From contig NZ_CP109090.1 of the NCBI RefSeq assembly GCF_035917575.1, positions 1,364,001-1,428,000 of the forward strand: DNA of 64,000 nucleotides, in the 5' to 3' direction. The notes beneath the pieces are model-generated. The model saw nothing but the letters and a program-made list of their open reading frames with translations. It had not been told where the DNA came from and made no database searches. Source of the DNA: Streptomyces sp. NBC_01788 (GTDB lineage: Bacteria > Actinomycetota > Actinomycetes > Streptomycetales > Streptomycetaceae). The translations under genes and the position numbers were made by a program. Shown here in pieces: positions 1 through 7,509 of the stretch. Position 1 is the first letter of the stretch. The number at the start of each line of letters is the position of its first letter.

Positions 1-1077
1 GGTGCCGAGGAGTTGCGGCATGCGCATACCGCGGCACAGGAGGAGATCGTGCGTGTCCGTGCCACCGCGCTGCGATCGACGGAGGCCGCCGTGCGCAGTG
101 TGACGGTCGCTCTTGTGGGCATGGCGGCCAGGACCAGCCGCAAGGTCAGCAAGGGGATGCGTGCGCATGAGGACGATGCCGCGTTCGAGACGCTGATCGG
201 CATTGATCACACGGTCCAGCAAATGCTGCTAGTGGCCCAGGGATGGACCGTTCTGGCGGGCGGGAAGCTGACCCGGCGCTGGCCCACGGCGTCCTTGACC
301 GATGTGGTGCGGGCCGCGATGGGCTACGTCGAGGACTACCAGCGGGTGCTGCCGCAGGAGCTCGACGTGGCGGTGACCACCCGGGCGGTGGGGCCCGTGG
401 TGCAGACACTCGCGGTTCTATTGGACAACGCGCTGCGCTTTTCTCCGCCGGAGTCACGGGTGCACGTCTGCTTCGAGCAGGGTCACCACGGGGTCACCGT
501 CTTCGTGGACGACAGCGGCCTGCAGATGACGCCTGAGCAGCTCGACGCCGCACGGGACATCCTCACCGGGCAGCGCAGGGATGACATCACGCAGCTCGGT
601 GCCCGCCCGCAGATCGGGTTCAGGGTCGCCGCCGACCTCGCGCGCACCTACGGGTTCCGGGTCGATGTCCAGGCACCCAACTCCCTGCTTGGCACGCGCG
701 CGCTCCTGACTCTTCCCCAGGACCTCCTCACCACGGTGCCGCAGACGCCGCCCGCGCAGCCGTCGCGGGCCGCCCCGTCGTCGGCGCTCGCTTCCGTCCC
801 AGCCGACCCGCCGCCCGCGCTCACCCCGGTTCCGGCAGCATCCCAGCCCGGACCGGCCTCTGAGGGGCCCGCTGTCCGCACGACCTCCAGCGGTCTGTCC
901 GTGCGCCGCAAGGGCCCCGCTCGCGTTGCCGCTCCGGCTCCCCGCCCGGCCAACGCCGAGCCGGGACGGGCGAGCGTGATCGCCGCCTGGGCCCGTGGCA
1001 CGCAGCAAGCCCGTGCAGAGCAGGGCATTCACACCTCCACTTCCACCGTCGACAACGACCAAGGGCAGGACGCATGA
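1..1077 (+). CDS. cvnA: CvnA: conservon sensor-kinase-like ATPase, 5' partial
   Basis: This is the C-terminal part of a conservon CvnA protein; the reading frame is already open at base 1, so the N-terminal sensor and membrane part lies outside the window. A DHp-like helical region (about residues 1-90) is followed by a HATPase_c fold with an N-box-like LDNALRFSP and a DDSG segment, then a Pro/Ala-rich tail of roughly 100 residues. CvnA proteins resemble histidine kinases and act at the membrane upstream of the Roadblock/DUF742/GTPase proteins of the same operon. The stop overlaps the next start (1074) by four bases, showing translational coupling. Family assignment rests mainly on the perfect cvnA-B-C-D-E gene order downstream; the substrate or signal cannot be told from the sequence. 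Confidence 0.9.
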   Translation, partial: GAEELRHAHTAAQEEIVRVRATALRSTEAAVRSVTVALVGMAARTSRKVSKGMRAHEDDAAFETLIGIDHTVQQMLLVAQGWTVLAGGKLTRRWPTASLTDVVRAAMGYVEDYQRVLPQELDVAVTTRAVGPVVQTLAVLLDNALRFSPPESRVHVCFEQGHHGVTVFVDDSGLQMTPEQLDAARDILTGQRRDDITQLGARPQIGFRVAADLARTYGFRVDVQAPNSLLGTRALLTLPQDLLTTVPQTPPAQPSRAAPSSALASVPADPPPALTPVPAASQPGPASEGPAVRTTSSGLSVRRKGPARVAAPAPRPANAEPGRASVIAAWARGTQQARAEQGIHTSTSTVDNDQGQDA

Positions 1078-1484
1078 CCGACAAGAACATCGGCTGGCTC
1101 CTCGAAAGCCTGGAGGGCACCGCCGGCGTGGGGTACGCCGTTCTGGTCGCCGCGGACGGCATCAGCCCGGCCTACACCGACCGGCTGACGCGTGAGCGTG
1201 CCGAGAAGATCGCGGCCATCACCTCCACGCTGTGGGGAGCATCGAGGGCCTACGACCAGGAAACGGACGGCGGAGGCGTCCGCCAGTTCGTCATGGAGTC
1301 GGTCGACGGCATCTCGCTGGTCATCCCGGCGGGCGAGAACTCGATGCTCGCCGTGCGCACGGACAGCCCCCACGCGGACATCGGTGTGATCAGCGAGGCC
1401 GCGCTGCGCCTGGCCGCGAGCGTGGGCGAACGGCTGGGCGCCAGGACGCGCGTCGCGGGCGGCACGGAAGCCGCGCGGGCATGA
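1074..1484 (+). CDS. cvnB: CvnB: Roadblock/LC7 domain protein
   Basis: A 136-residue Roadblock/LC7 protein, the usual length for the family. The opening MTDKNIGWLLESLEGTAGV and the later VLVAADGI, SLVIPAGENSMLAVRT and AALRLAASVGERL segments are typical of MglB/CvnB proteins. Such proteins pair with the small GTPase of the conservon (CvnD here, at 1815) and are thought to control its nucleotide state near the membrane kinase-like CvnA. The gene overlaps cvnA by four bases (ATGA) and its own stop overlaps the cvnC start, so the five proteins are made as one coupled set. Function in this strain (development, secondary metabolism) is inference from other conservons. Confidence 0.95.
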   Translation: MTDKNIGWLLESLEGTAGVGYAVLVAADGISPAYTDRLTRERAEKIAAITSTLWGASRAYDQETDGGGVRQFVMESVDGISLVIPAGENSMLAVRTDSPHADIGVISEAALRLAASVGERLGARTRVAGGTEAARA

Positions 1485-1837
1485 GCGGGCCGCGGCAGGA
1501 CCCAGATCTGGTCAGGGCCTACGTCCGCACGGGTGGACGTAGCCGCCCCAGCAAGGACGTGCGCCTGGAGAGCCTGGTCTTCGCCGCGACCGGCACCCTT
1601 CCCGGCCTGAACCCGGACGCACGCCGCGTGCTTGCTCTGTTCGCGCCCTCGCACGGTGGAGGACTGGCCGTCGCGGACATCGCCTCCGCACTGTCCCTGC
1701 CGCCCTCCACCACCCGGATCCTCGTCGCCGACCTCATCGAGCAGGGGCTGATGACCCTCGCCCAGGGTCGCGACGACGACCGGCCCGTGACCTCAATTCT
1801 CGAAAGGGTTCTGCATGGACTCCGCGCTCTCGCCTGA
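1481..1837 (+). CDS. cvnC: CvnC: DUF742 winged-helix-like protein
   Basis: A 118-residue DUF742 protein. I chose the ATG at 1481 because it overlaps the cvnB stop in an ATGA; a longer open frame upstream is only the shadow of cvnB. The segment RVLALFAPSHGGGLAVADIA followed by LSLPPSTTRILVADLIEQGL is the helix-turn-helix-like core that marks DUF742. In conservons this protein sits between the Roadblock protein and the GTPase and is believed to be part of a membrane-associated complex with them. The 3' end overlaps the cvnD start by 23 bases, an unusually long coupling overlap. Confidence 0.93.
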   Translation: MSGPRQDPDLVRAYVRTGGRSRPSKDVRLESLVFAATGTLPGLNPDARRVLALFAPSHGGGLAVADIASALSLPPSTTRILVADLIEQGLMTLAQGRDDDRPVTSILERVLHGLRALA

Positions 1838-2417
1838 CCGGTTCATCGCACCCACGGTGACGGAGACCGCGAAGATCGTGGTCGCGGGAGCCTTCGGCGT
1901 GGGCAAGACCACCTTCGTCGGAAGCGTCTCCGAGGTGGCTCCCGTGCGCATGGAGGAGACCATCACTCAGGCGAGCGCCGTGGTCGACGACCTGGCCCGC
2001 ACGCCGAACAAGTCCACCACCACGGTCGGCGTGGACTTCGGCCGCATCCACTTGGGCGACGCGCTGGTGCTGTATCTGTTCGGCACCCCCGGCCAGGTCC
2101 GATTCAGGTTCCTGTGGCAGGAGTTGATCATCGGTGCCCTCGGTGCCCTGGTGCTCGTCGACCCCCGTGACCTGGACGCCTCCCACGAAATCCTCGGCCT
2201 CCTCGAAGAGAACGGTGTCCCGTACGCGGTCGCGGTCAACCAGTTCGACGGCGCACCCCACCACCCGCTGGAAGAGATCCACGAAGCCCTCGCATTGGAG
2301 GGCCACACGCCGCTGACCGTGTGCGACGCCCGCGAGCGAGCGTCCTGCATGCGGGCACTGATTCAGCTCACCGAGTACCTCGCCCGTCTCGCGCACCCTC
2401 TGGAGCCACGACCGTGA
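1815..2417 (+). CDS. cvnD: CvnD: conservon small GTPase
   Basis: A 200-residue Ras-like GTP/ATP-binding protein. The P-loop is GAFGVGKTTF near residue 24, the G3 region is LFGTPGQVRFRF (an APG/GTPGQ-type variant of DxxG, as in other CvnD/MglA-like proteins), and the G4 specificity motif is NQFD instead of NKxD. These are the family's normal deviations. It is the switch protein of the conservon, working with the Roadblock protein as its partner. The start ATG at 1815 lies inside cvnC, and the stop overlaps the P450 start at 2414 (GTGA), so all five genes appear to be one transcript. Confidence 0.95.
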   Translation: MDSALSPDRFIAPTVTETAKIVVAGAFGVGKTTFVGSVSEVAPVRMEETITQASAVVDDLARTPNKSTTTVGVDFGRIHLGDALVLYLFGTPGQVRFRFLWQELIIGALGALVLVDPRDLDASHEILGLLEENGVPYAVAVNQFDGAPHHPLEEIHEALALEGHTPLTVCDARERASCMRALIQLTEYLARLAHPLEPRP

Positions 2418-3592
2418 GCACCGCGCCCCGCCGCATCCCTCTGTACGAACCGGACTTCGCCAGGGATCCGCATGCCGCCTACCAGGGCATGCGTGAGCAG
2501 TTCGGCCCCCTGGTCCCCGTGGACCTGGCCCCGGGCGTGCCCGCCACCCTGGTCGTCGGGTACGAGCAGGCCCGCCGCATTGTCGCTGACCCGCAGCGCT
2601 TTCCCGCCGACCCGCGCCGGTGGCAGACCTCCGTCCCGGACACCTGCCCGATCCTGCCGATGATGGAGTGGCGCCCCAACGCGTTGCGCTCGGCCGGCGC
2701 CGAGCATGCCCGCTACCGGGCCGCGAACACCGCAGCCCTGGACGCCGTCGACCAGCACGCGCTCCGCGCCCGCGTCGAAGGGGTCGCAGAGCAGACCATC
2801 AAAGCCTTCAAGAGCGCAGGCAAGGCGGACCTGCTTTCCCAGTACGCGTGGCCGCTGGCCTTTCAGACGCTCAGTTACCTGCTCGGCTGCCCCGCCGAGG
2901 TCGGCCACCGGATCGCCGACGGGATGGCGAAGGTCTTCGACGGGGTCAATGCCTCCATCGGCAACCGCGTCCTTTTCGAGGCCGTCGCGGACCTCGTCGC
3001 CCTGCGTCGCCGGCACCCCGGCGACGACGTGACCAGCGGACTGCTCGACCACATCGCCCGGCTGGACGACACCGAGATGGGCCACCAGCTCATCACCCTC
3101 TACGGGGCGGGCATCGAGCCCCTGACCAACCTGATCACGAACACGCTCCTGGAGATGCTCACCAACCCTGAGTTCTCCGCCGCCCTGCACGCCGGTGATG
3201 CCCCCGTCCGCGAGGCCCTGGACACCGTTCTCTACCGCGACCCACCGCTGGCGAACTTCCAGATGACCTACCCGCCCCGGCCAGTAGACATCAGCGGCTT
3301 CCACCTGCCGGCCGACCAGCCGGTAGTCATCAGCTACGCCGCCTGCAACAACGACCCCGCCCTGGGATCCCACCGGCCGCTGGGCAACCGGGCCCACCTC
3401 GCCTGGGGCGCAGGCCCGCACCGCTGCCCCGCCAGTTCACACGCCTACCTCATCGCCGAGGCCGCCATCCTCCACATCCTCGACGCCCTGCCCGAGATGG
3501 ACCTCGACGGCCACCGCGACGACCTCGTCTGGCGCCCCGGCCCCTTCCACCGCTCCCTGACCGCCCTGCCCGTCACCTTCCCCTCACGCTGA
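2414..3592 (+). CDS. cvnE: Conservon cytochrome P450 lacking a normal ExxR motif (CYP157-like)
   Basis: A 392-residue cytochrome P450. The GTG at 2414 is chosen because it makes a GTGA overlap with cvnD. The haem-binding loop is WGAGPHRCP with the axial Cys at residue 338; W replaces the usual F, and the glycine two residues after Cys is A. The I-helix region reads GAGIEPLTN. The K-helix ExxR motif is absent: the aligned stretch is DTVLY at residues 270-274 followed by RDPP. Conservon P450s of the CYP157 family are known to replace ExxR by EQSLW, and this sequence fits that pattern while being even more divergent. It may therefore be a normal member of that atypical family, possibly with an unusual or missing oxidase role. 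The second P450 follows 13 bases later. Confidence 0.92.
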   Translation: MSTAPRRIPLYEPDFARDPHAAYQGMREQFGPLVPVDLAPGVPATLVVGYEQARRIVADPQRFPADPRRWQTSVPDTCPILPMMEWRPNALRSAGAEHARYRAANTAALDAVDQHALRARVEGVAEQTIKAFKSAGKADLLSQYAWPLAFQTLSYLLGCPAEVGHRIADGMAKVFDGVNASIGNRVLFEAVADLVALRRRHPGDDVTSGLLDHIARLDDTEMGHQLITLYGAGIEPLTNLITNTLLEMLTNPEFSAALHAGDAPVREALDTVLYRDPPLANFQMTYPPRPVDISGFHLPADQPVVISYAACNNDPALGSHRPLGNRAHLAWGAGPHRCPASSHAYLIAEAAILHILDALPEMDLDGHRDDLVWRPGPFHRSLTALPVTFPSR

Positions 3593-3605
3593 AAGAGGCC
3601 CCACC

Positions 3606-4838
3606 ATGCCCGAACAGCAGATCCTCGTCCTCGACCCCACCGGATCCGACCCGGACGCCGAACACCAAGCCCTGCGCGAGCGTGGCCCGGCCACGCCGGT
3701 GGACATCCTCGGCGTGACCGCCTGGTCCGTCTCCGACCCAGTTGTTCTCAAGCAGCTTCTGACCAGCAAGGACGTCTCCAAGGACGGCCGCGCCCACTGG
3801 CCGGCCTTCGCGGAAACCGTGCCCGTCTGGCCGCTGGCCCTGTGGATCTCGGTTCGGAACATGTTCACCGCGTACGGCGGAGACCACCGCAGACTGCGCC
3901 GCATGATCGCCCCCGCCTTCAGCTCACGCCGCATCACCGCTCTCGGGACCGCCATCGAAGAGATCATCACCACGCTCCTCGACGACCTCGATGCCCTCCC
4001 CATCGGCGAGGTGGTCGACCTGCGCGAACGCCTCGCCTACCCGGTGCCGATCGCCGTGATCTGCCAGATCATGGGCATCCCCCAGGAGCAGCGCGCCGGT
4101 TTCCGCGGCGTGGTCGACCGCGTCTTCGAGACGACTCTCACCCGCGAGGAGGCCGAAGCCAACTCCGCTGTCCTTTACAAGGCTCTCGACGCACTGATCG
4201 AGGCTAAACGCGCCGACCCCGGCGAGGACATGACCTCGCTGCTCATCGCCGCCCGCGACGACGAGGGCGATGGGTCCGGGCTCACGCACGAACAGCTCCG
4301 CGACACCCTCGTCCTGATGATCAGCGCCGGATACGAGACCACCGTCAACGCGATCGACTGGGGGCTGGTCGCCCTGCTGTCCGACCCCGACCAGCTCGGC
4401 CACCTCCGCGCCGGCCGCGCCGGCTGGGACGACCTCGTGGAGGAGACCGTGCGAGCGTATCCCGCGATCAAACACCTGCCACTTCGCTACGCCCTCACCG
4501 ACATCCCGCTCCCCGATGGCCAGAGCATCCGCAAGGGCGACGCCATCCTCGCCTCCTACGCCGCCGCCAACCGCCACCCCGACTGGCACCAGGACGCCGG
4601 CCGCTTCGACGCCACCCGCCCCAGCAAGGAACACCTGGCCTTCGGACACGGCGTCCATTACTGCCTCGGCGCCCCGCTCGCCCGCCTCGAAGTCGCCACT
4701 GCCCTGCGCCTGTTCTTCGAACGCTTCCCCGACGTCGAACTCACTGCTCGCCACGCGGAGTTGGAGAGGCTGCCGAGCCTGATCAGCAACGGACACACCA
4801 CCGTCCCCGTGCGCCTGCGTCCCCTCACGACCCGCTGA
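3606..4838 (+). CDS. Cytochrome P450 (CYP154-like), second conservon P450
   Basis: A 410-residue soluble P450 with all canonical motifs: I-helix SAGYETTVN, ExxR as ETVR in EETVRAYP, and the haem loop FGHGVHYCLGAPLARLE with the Cys ligand at residue 353. A GAAAGAG ribosome-binding site stands just before the ATG. Pairs of a CYP157-type and a CYP154-type P450 at the end of conservons are established in Streptomyces, so this is probably the catalytically normal partner of the divergent P450 upstream. Substrate and redox partners are not apparent; no ferredoxin gene is present in the window. Confidence 0.93.
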   Translation: MPEQQILVLDPTGSDPDAEHQALRERGPATPVDILGVTAWSVSDPVVLKQLLTSKDVSKDGRAHWPAFAETVPVWPLALWISVRNMFTAYGGDHRRLRRMIAPAFSSRRITALGTAIEEIITTLLDDLDALPIGEVVDLRERLAYPVPIAVICQIMGIPQEQRAGFRGVVDRVFETTLTREEAEANSAVLYKALDALIEAKRADPGEDMTSLLIAARDDEGDGSGLTHEQLRDTLVLMISAGYETTVNAIDWGLVALLSDPDQLGHLRAGRAGWDDLVEETVRAYPAIKHLPLRYALTDIPLPDGQSIRKGDAILASYAAANRHPDWHQDAGRFDATRPSKEHLAFGHGVHYCLGAPLARLEVATALRLFFERFPDVELTARHAELERLPSLISNGHTTVPVRLRPLTTR

Positions 4839-4862
4839 CCGATACCGACGAGGAAGACCACC

Positions 4863-5339
4863 ATGACCGCCCCCGCCCCGGCCACGCCACTCACCCCGGC
4901 CGAACGGCGCATCGCCCAGCACGTGCTCAACGGCCTGTCGGCGCGCCAGATAGCCGACGCCGAGACCCTGTCGCACCACACGGTCCGCTCACACATGCGC
5001 ACCCTGCGCACGAAGCTGCACTGCCCCGAACGCTGCTCCCTCGCGGTCGTCACCCACCGCCTGCTCAGCGCCAACGAAGCCACGGCCCCATCGCCCAACG
5101 CGCCCGCGCCCGATCTGAGCGCCGAGCAGACGAAGCTGCTGCGGGCCGTCACCGAGCACAGCAAGCCGCTCGACATCGCGCGCGCCGCCGGCATCGCTCC
5201 CGCTGACCTGCACGCCGCGCTCGACCAGTTGCTCGCCGACACGGGTGCGCCGGACGCCACCCGCCTGGTGGCCTGGGCGCATGGCTGGAACCTGCTGACC
5301 ACCCACCAGACCAGCGCGGTGCAGAACGGAGCGAGGTAG
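4863..5339 (+). CDS. LuxR-type helix-turn-helix protein
   Basis: A 158-residue protein opening with a LuxR/GerE-type DNA-binding domain at residues 10-65: LTPAERRIAQHVLNGLSARQ followed by IADAETLSHHTVRSHM, the recognition helix, and a LHCPERCSLAVVTHRLL tail. No receiver or sensor domain precedes it; the remaining 90 residues are a helical region of unknown role. It begins 24 bases after the P450 stop with a GAGGAAG ribosome-binding site and shares one base with the next start. It could regulate the lanthipeptide genes downstream, but that is only inferred from position. Confidence 0.8.
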   Translation: MTAPAPATPLTPAERRIAQHVLNGLSARQIADAETLSHHTVRSHMRTLRTKLHCPERCSLAVVTHRLLSANEATAPSPNAPAPDLSAEQTKLLRAVTEHSKPLDIARAAGIAPADLHAALDQLLADTGAPDATRLVAWAHGWNLLTTHQTSAVQNGAR

Positions 5340-5986
5340 TGACGACTTCGCCGGCCTCCACGGCAGCCGAGCAGCAGCCGGCACCTCCTCAACACCCGCC
5401 GATGTCCGTGTCCGCGTACGAGATGCGTTCGCTGCGCACGGACGCCGAACGGGCCGAAGCCGCCGCACTCGTCCAGGACCGTCAGCGCTGGCTCACCCTC
5501 CGCGGTCTGCCCGTGCCCGCCCGCGCTGACATCCCGGCTCTCCTCCGCGACCCGCAGAAGAAGCCAGCCGGGCTGTTCGAGGACGGAGAGCTACTGGCCA
5601 GCATGATCCCGCAACGCGAGCCCGACCTCGGATGGGGCGAGGGCCCCTGCCTCTTCCTCGGCCACATCCACACCCTGCCCGGCCGCTCCGACGACACGAT
5701 CCGGCTGATCACCCTGTGGGCCTCCGACTTCGCCGCCCGCCTCGACCTGCCGTGTGTGCGGACAGAGGCTCTTGCCCGCCGCCCTCTCAAGGTGGATCTG
5801 ATCGCCCGGGTCCTGAACCGCCTCACCGGCATGGGCTGGGATGTGCGCGGATCCGGCCCTGGACGGGACGGTGATCGAGTCGCCCGCCTCGAACTCGCCG
5901 CCGAGCACCGTCCCGGGCTCAGCACGCTGATCGGCTGCCGGGTCCGCATGCCGCAGCTGGCTCCGAGTGATCGGGGCAGCGCGTGA
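5339..5986 (+). CDS. GNAT-like acetyltransferase-fold protein
   Basis: A 215-residue protein starting with GTG that shares its first base with the last base of the preceding stop. After a 25-residue Pro/Gln-rich lead, the stretch MRSLRTDAERAEAAALVQDR and the later LFLGHIHTLPGRSDDTIRL and WASDFAARLDLPCVRTEA resemble a group of GNAT-like proteins common in Streptomyces. The classical acetyl-CoA loop (Q/RxxGxG/A) is not clearly visible, so enzymatic activity is uncertain. It is coupled at its end by a GTGA overlap to the DUF6624-like gene, forming a small operon that leads into the lanthipeptide cluster. Confidence 0.6.
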   Translation: MTTSPASTAAEQQPAPPQHPPMSVSAYEMRSLRTDAERAEAAALVQDRQRWLTLRGLPVPARADIPALLRDPQKKPAGLFEDGELLASMIPQREPDLGWGEGPCLFLGHIHTLPGRSDDTIRLITLWASDFAARLDLPCVRTEALARRPLKVDLIARVLNRLTGMGWDVRGSGPGRDGDRVARLELAAEHRPGLSTLIGCRVRMPQLAPSDRGSA

Positions 5987-6558
5987 CGACCGGCGAACCG
6001 CAGCGGCCCGACCTCGCCCGCGAGCTGATCGCCCGCGCCGAGGCGTCGGCCGTGCACCGGGCCAAACGAGTGCGCAACCAGCTCGACGCCGTGCAACTCG
6101 GCCAAGGCCGTCACACCGACCACGCCAACACCAAAGTTCTGCGCCGCATGCTGGCCGATCACGACTGGCCCGGCCACCGCCTTGTCGGCCCTGCCGCCGC
6201 CCGCGCCGCCTGGAGCATCGCACTTCACAGCAATGATGAACCTGACTTCCAGCGCGCCGCCACCACCCTGTTGGAGCGTGCGGTCCAGGCCAGCGATGCG
6301 CTCATCCAGCACTGGGCGCACCTGCACGACCGTGCCCTGATCAACCACGGGCACGACCAGGAGTACGGAACCCAACTCCTCCTCCGAGCCGACGGCGTCG
6401 AGCTGTGCCCGCTGCGCGCACCGGAATCGCTGGACGAGCGCAGGGCCACCGTCGGGCTTCCGCCGATCGCCGTCGCGCTGAAGGCGGTGCGCCGCCGGTA
6501 CACCCCGGATCGCAGTGCCGAAGCCGCCCCCACCGTCGTGTTCGCGGGAGCCGTATGA
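5983..6558 (+). CDS. DUF6624-like protein
   Basis: A 191-residue protein starting with GTG in a GTGA overlap. The first half is charged and helical. The second half contains LHDRALINHGHDQEYGTQLL and LDERRATVGLPPIAVAL, a signature I associate with DUF6624: conserved HDR, the QxYGTQ motif, and a final segment around 'RR..VGLPP'. The biochemical function of this family is unknown to me. The gene is coupled to its upstream neighbour and precedes the DUF6082-like protein, so the group may be co-expressed. Confidence is high for a real gene and moderate for the family name. Confidence 0.7.
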   Translation: MTTGEPQRPDLARELIARAEASAVHRAKRVRNQLDAVQLGQGRHTDHANTKVLRRMLADHDWPGHRLVGPAAARAAWSIALHSNDEPDFQRAATTLLERAVQASDALIQHWAHLHDRALINHGHDQEYGTQLLLRADGVELCPLRAPESLDERRATVGLPPIAVALKAVRRRYTPDRSAEAAPTVVFAGAV

Positions 6559-6632
6559 AGAAGCGGAGCCCTGCAATCTCCACCAGCGGGACGAACGTCC
6601 ACAATCCCGCCCCACGAAAGGACCGTTCACGA

Positions 6633-7103
6633 ATGAAGCTCACCACGGCCGTCCTCGCCGCCGCTGCTGCCGTATCCCTCACCAGCGCCATGGCCGGAGC
6701 CGCCCGGCTCCGGCAGGACGCGCGGCGGCACCAAGCCGAGCGGAACGAGGCGATCGTCGCCCGGAACCAGCTCGACTGGCTGGCACAGATGTCCATCAAC
6801 GCCGACCTCGCCAAGCTCTGGGCGCCCGAGGACATGGACGTCGAGGAGTACATGCAGCTGCTCAAGGCCAATCAGCTCATCTGCACGCTCAGCCTCCGCG
6901 ACCGCCTCGGCTTCGTCCGTGCCGGACATCTGCCGTGGTATGCCGCGAAGCTGATGGAGAGCGAGGTCTGCCGGCGGTACTGGAACCGGTTCGGCGACCT
7001 CCGCGCCCAGGAGGCGGAGGGAGACGAGCGCGCCGAGCACTTCACCAGGGTGCTGGACCAGGCTGCGAAGAACCGCCCGCAGGCGCAGCCCGCAGCAGCC
7101 TGA
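6633..7103 (+). CDS. DUF6082-like membrane-anchored protein
   Basis: A 156-residue protein with an N-terminal hydrophobic segment (about residues 3-24, LTTAVLAAAAAVSLTSAMAG) that looks like a membrane anchor. The body contains LAKLWAPEDMDVEEY, NQLICTLSLRDRLGFVRAG and ESEVCRRYWNRFGDLRAQEA, which match what I know of the actinobacterial DUF6082 family. I prefer the ATG at 6633 because AAAGGA lies about 11 bases upstream; an ATG at 6555 overlapping the previous stop (ATGA) would add 26 residues and cannot be excluded. Function is unknown. DUF6082 genes often lie beside peptide natural-product genes, which fits the precursor 130 bases downstream, but a role there is inference. Confidence 0.72.
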   Translation: MKLTTAVLAAAAAVSLTSAMAGAARLRQDARRHQAERNEAIVARNQLDWLAQMSINADLAKLWAPEDMDVEEYMQLLKANQLICTLSLRDRLGFVRAGHLPWYAAKLMESEVCRRYWNRFGDLRAQEAEGDERAEHFTRVLDQAAKNRPQAQPAAA

Positions 7104-7234
7104 CGACACCACACACCGACCCCGGACGCGCGATCGCTCAGGCGACTTCGCCACCCATCGCCGTCTGGCAGCAGACCCCGGAGCCCGACCGGGCCTCGGC
7201 ATCCAGCACCATCCACCACTCCTAGGAGGCATGC

Positions 7235-7420
7235 ATGACCGCCATCCAGGCCGAGAGGCCGACCGCCCCCGCGCAGGCGGACCTCGTGAAGACCGACGAC
7301 GACCCGTTCGGGCTCGACATCACCTTCATCGAGGGCACGCCGGCGACCGAGACGGTCCTGATGTGCAGCACGGGCGACACCTGCGGCAGCTCCTGCCCCA
7401 GCGCCTGCACCACCTCGTAA
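7235..7420 (+). CDS. lanA: FxLD-family lanthipeptide precursor
   Basis: A 61-residue precursor peptide with a strong TAGGAGG ribosome-binding site. The leader carries the diagnostic FGLD at residues 25-28 (DPFGLDITFIE), the FxLD motif. The C-terminal core, about residue 40 to the end, has Cys at 44, 50, 54 and 58 and nine Ser/Thr from residue 45 on, enough for up to four lanthionine-type rings. The core contains a single Asp (48, in TGDTC), the obvious target for the isoaspartate-type O-methyltransferase encoded at 10650. The Gly-Thr-Pro stretch at 34-36 may separate leader and core; the exact cleavage site cannot be read. A hairpin follows immediately, then lanB. Confidence 0.95.
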   Translation: MTAIQAERPTAPAQADLVKTDDDPFGLDITFIEGTPATETVLMCSTGDTCGSSCPSACTTS

Positions 7421-7439
7421 GCCGGGTCACCCCGGCAGC

Positions 7440-7473
7440 GCGGGCCGGACGGGGCTCTCCCCGTCCGGCCCGC
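7440..7473 (+). terminator. Hairpin between precursor and LanB gene (attenuator)
   Basis: A perfect 15-base-pair inverted repeat (7440-7454 with 7459-7473, arm GCGGGCCGGACGGGG) around a CTCT loop, with no T tract. It lies 20 bases after the precursor stop and before the LanB gene. Such hairpins commonly cause partial termination or 3' protection so that the precursor is made in excess of its enzymes; that role is inferred from position. Confidence 0.8.
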
Positions 7474-7509
7474 CCCAGCCCGTCATGCCAGGAGATGAGG
7501 AGAGCACTG

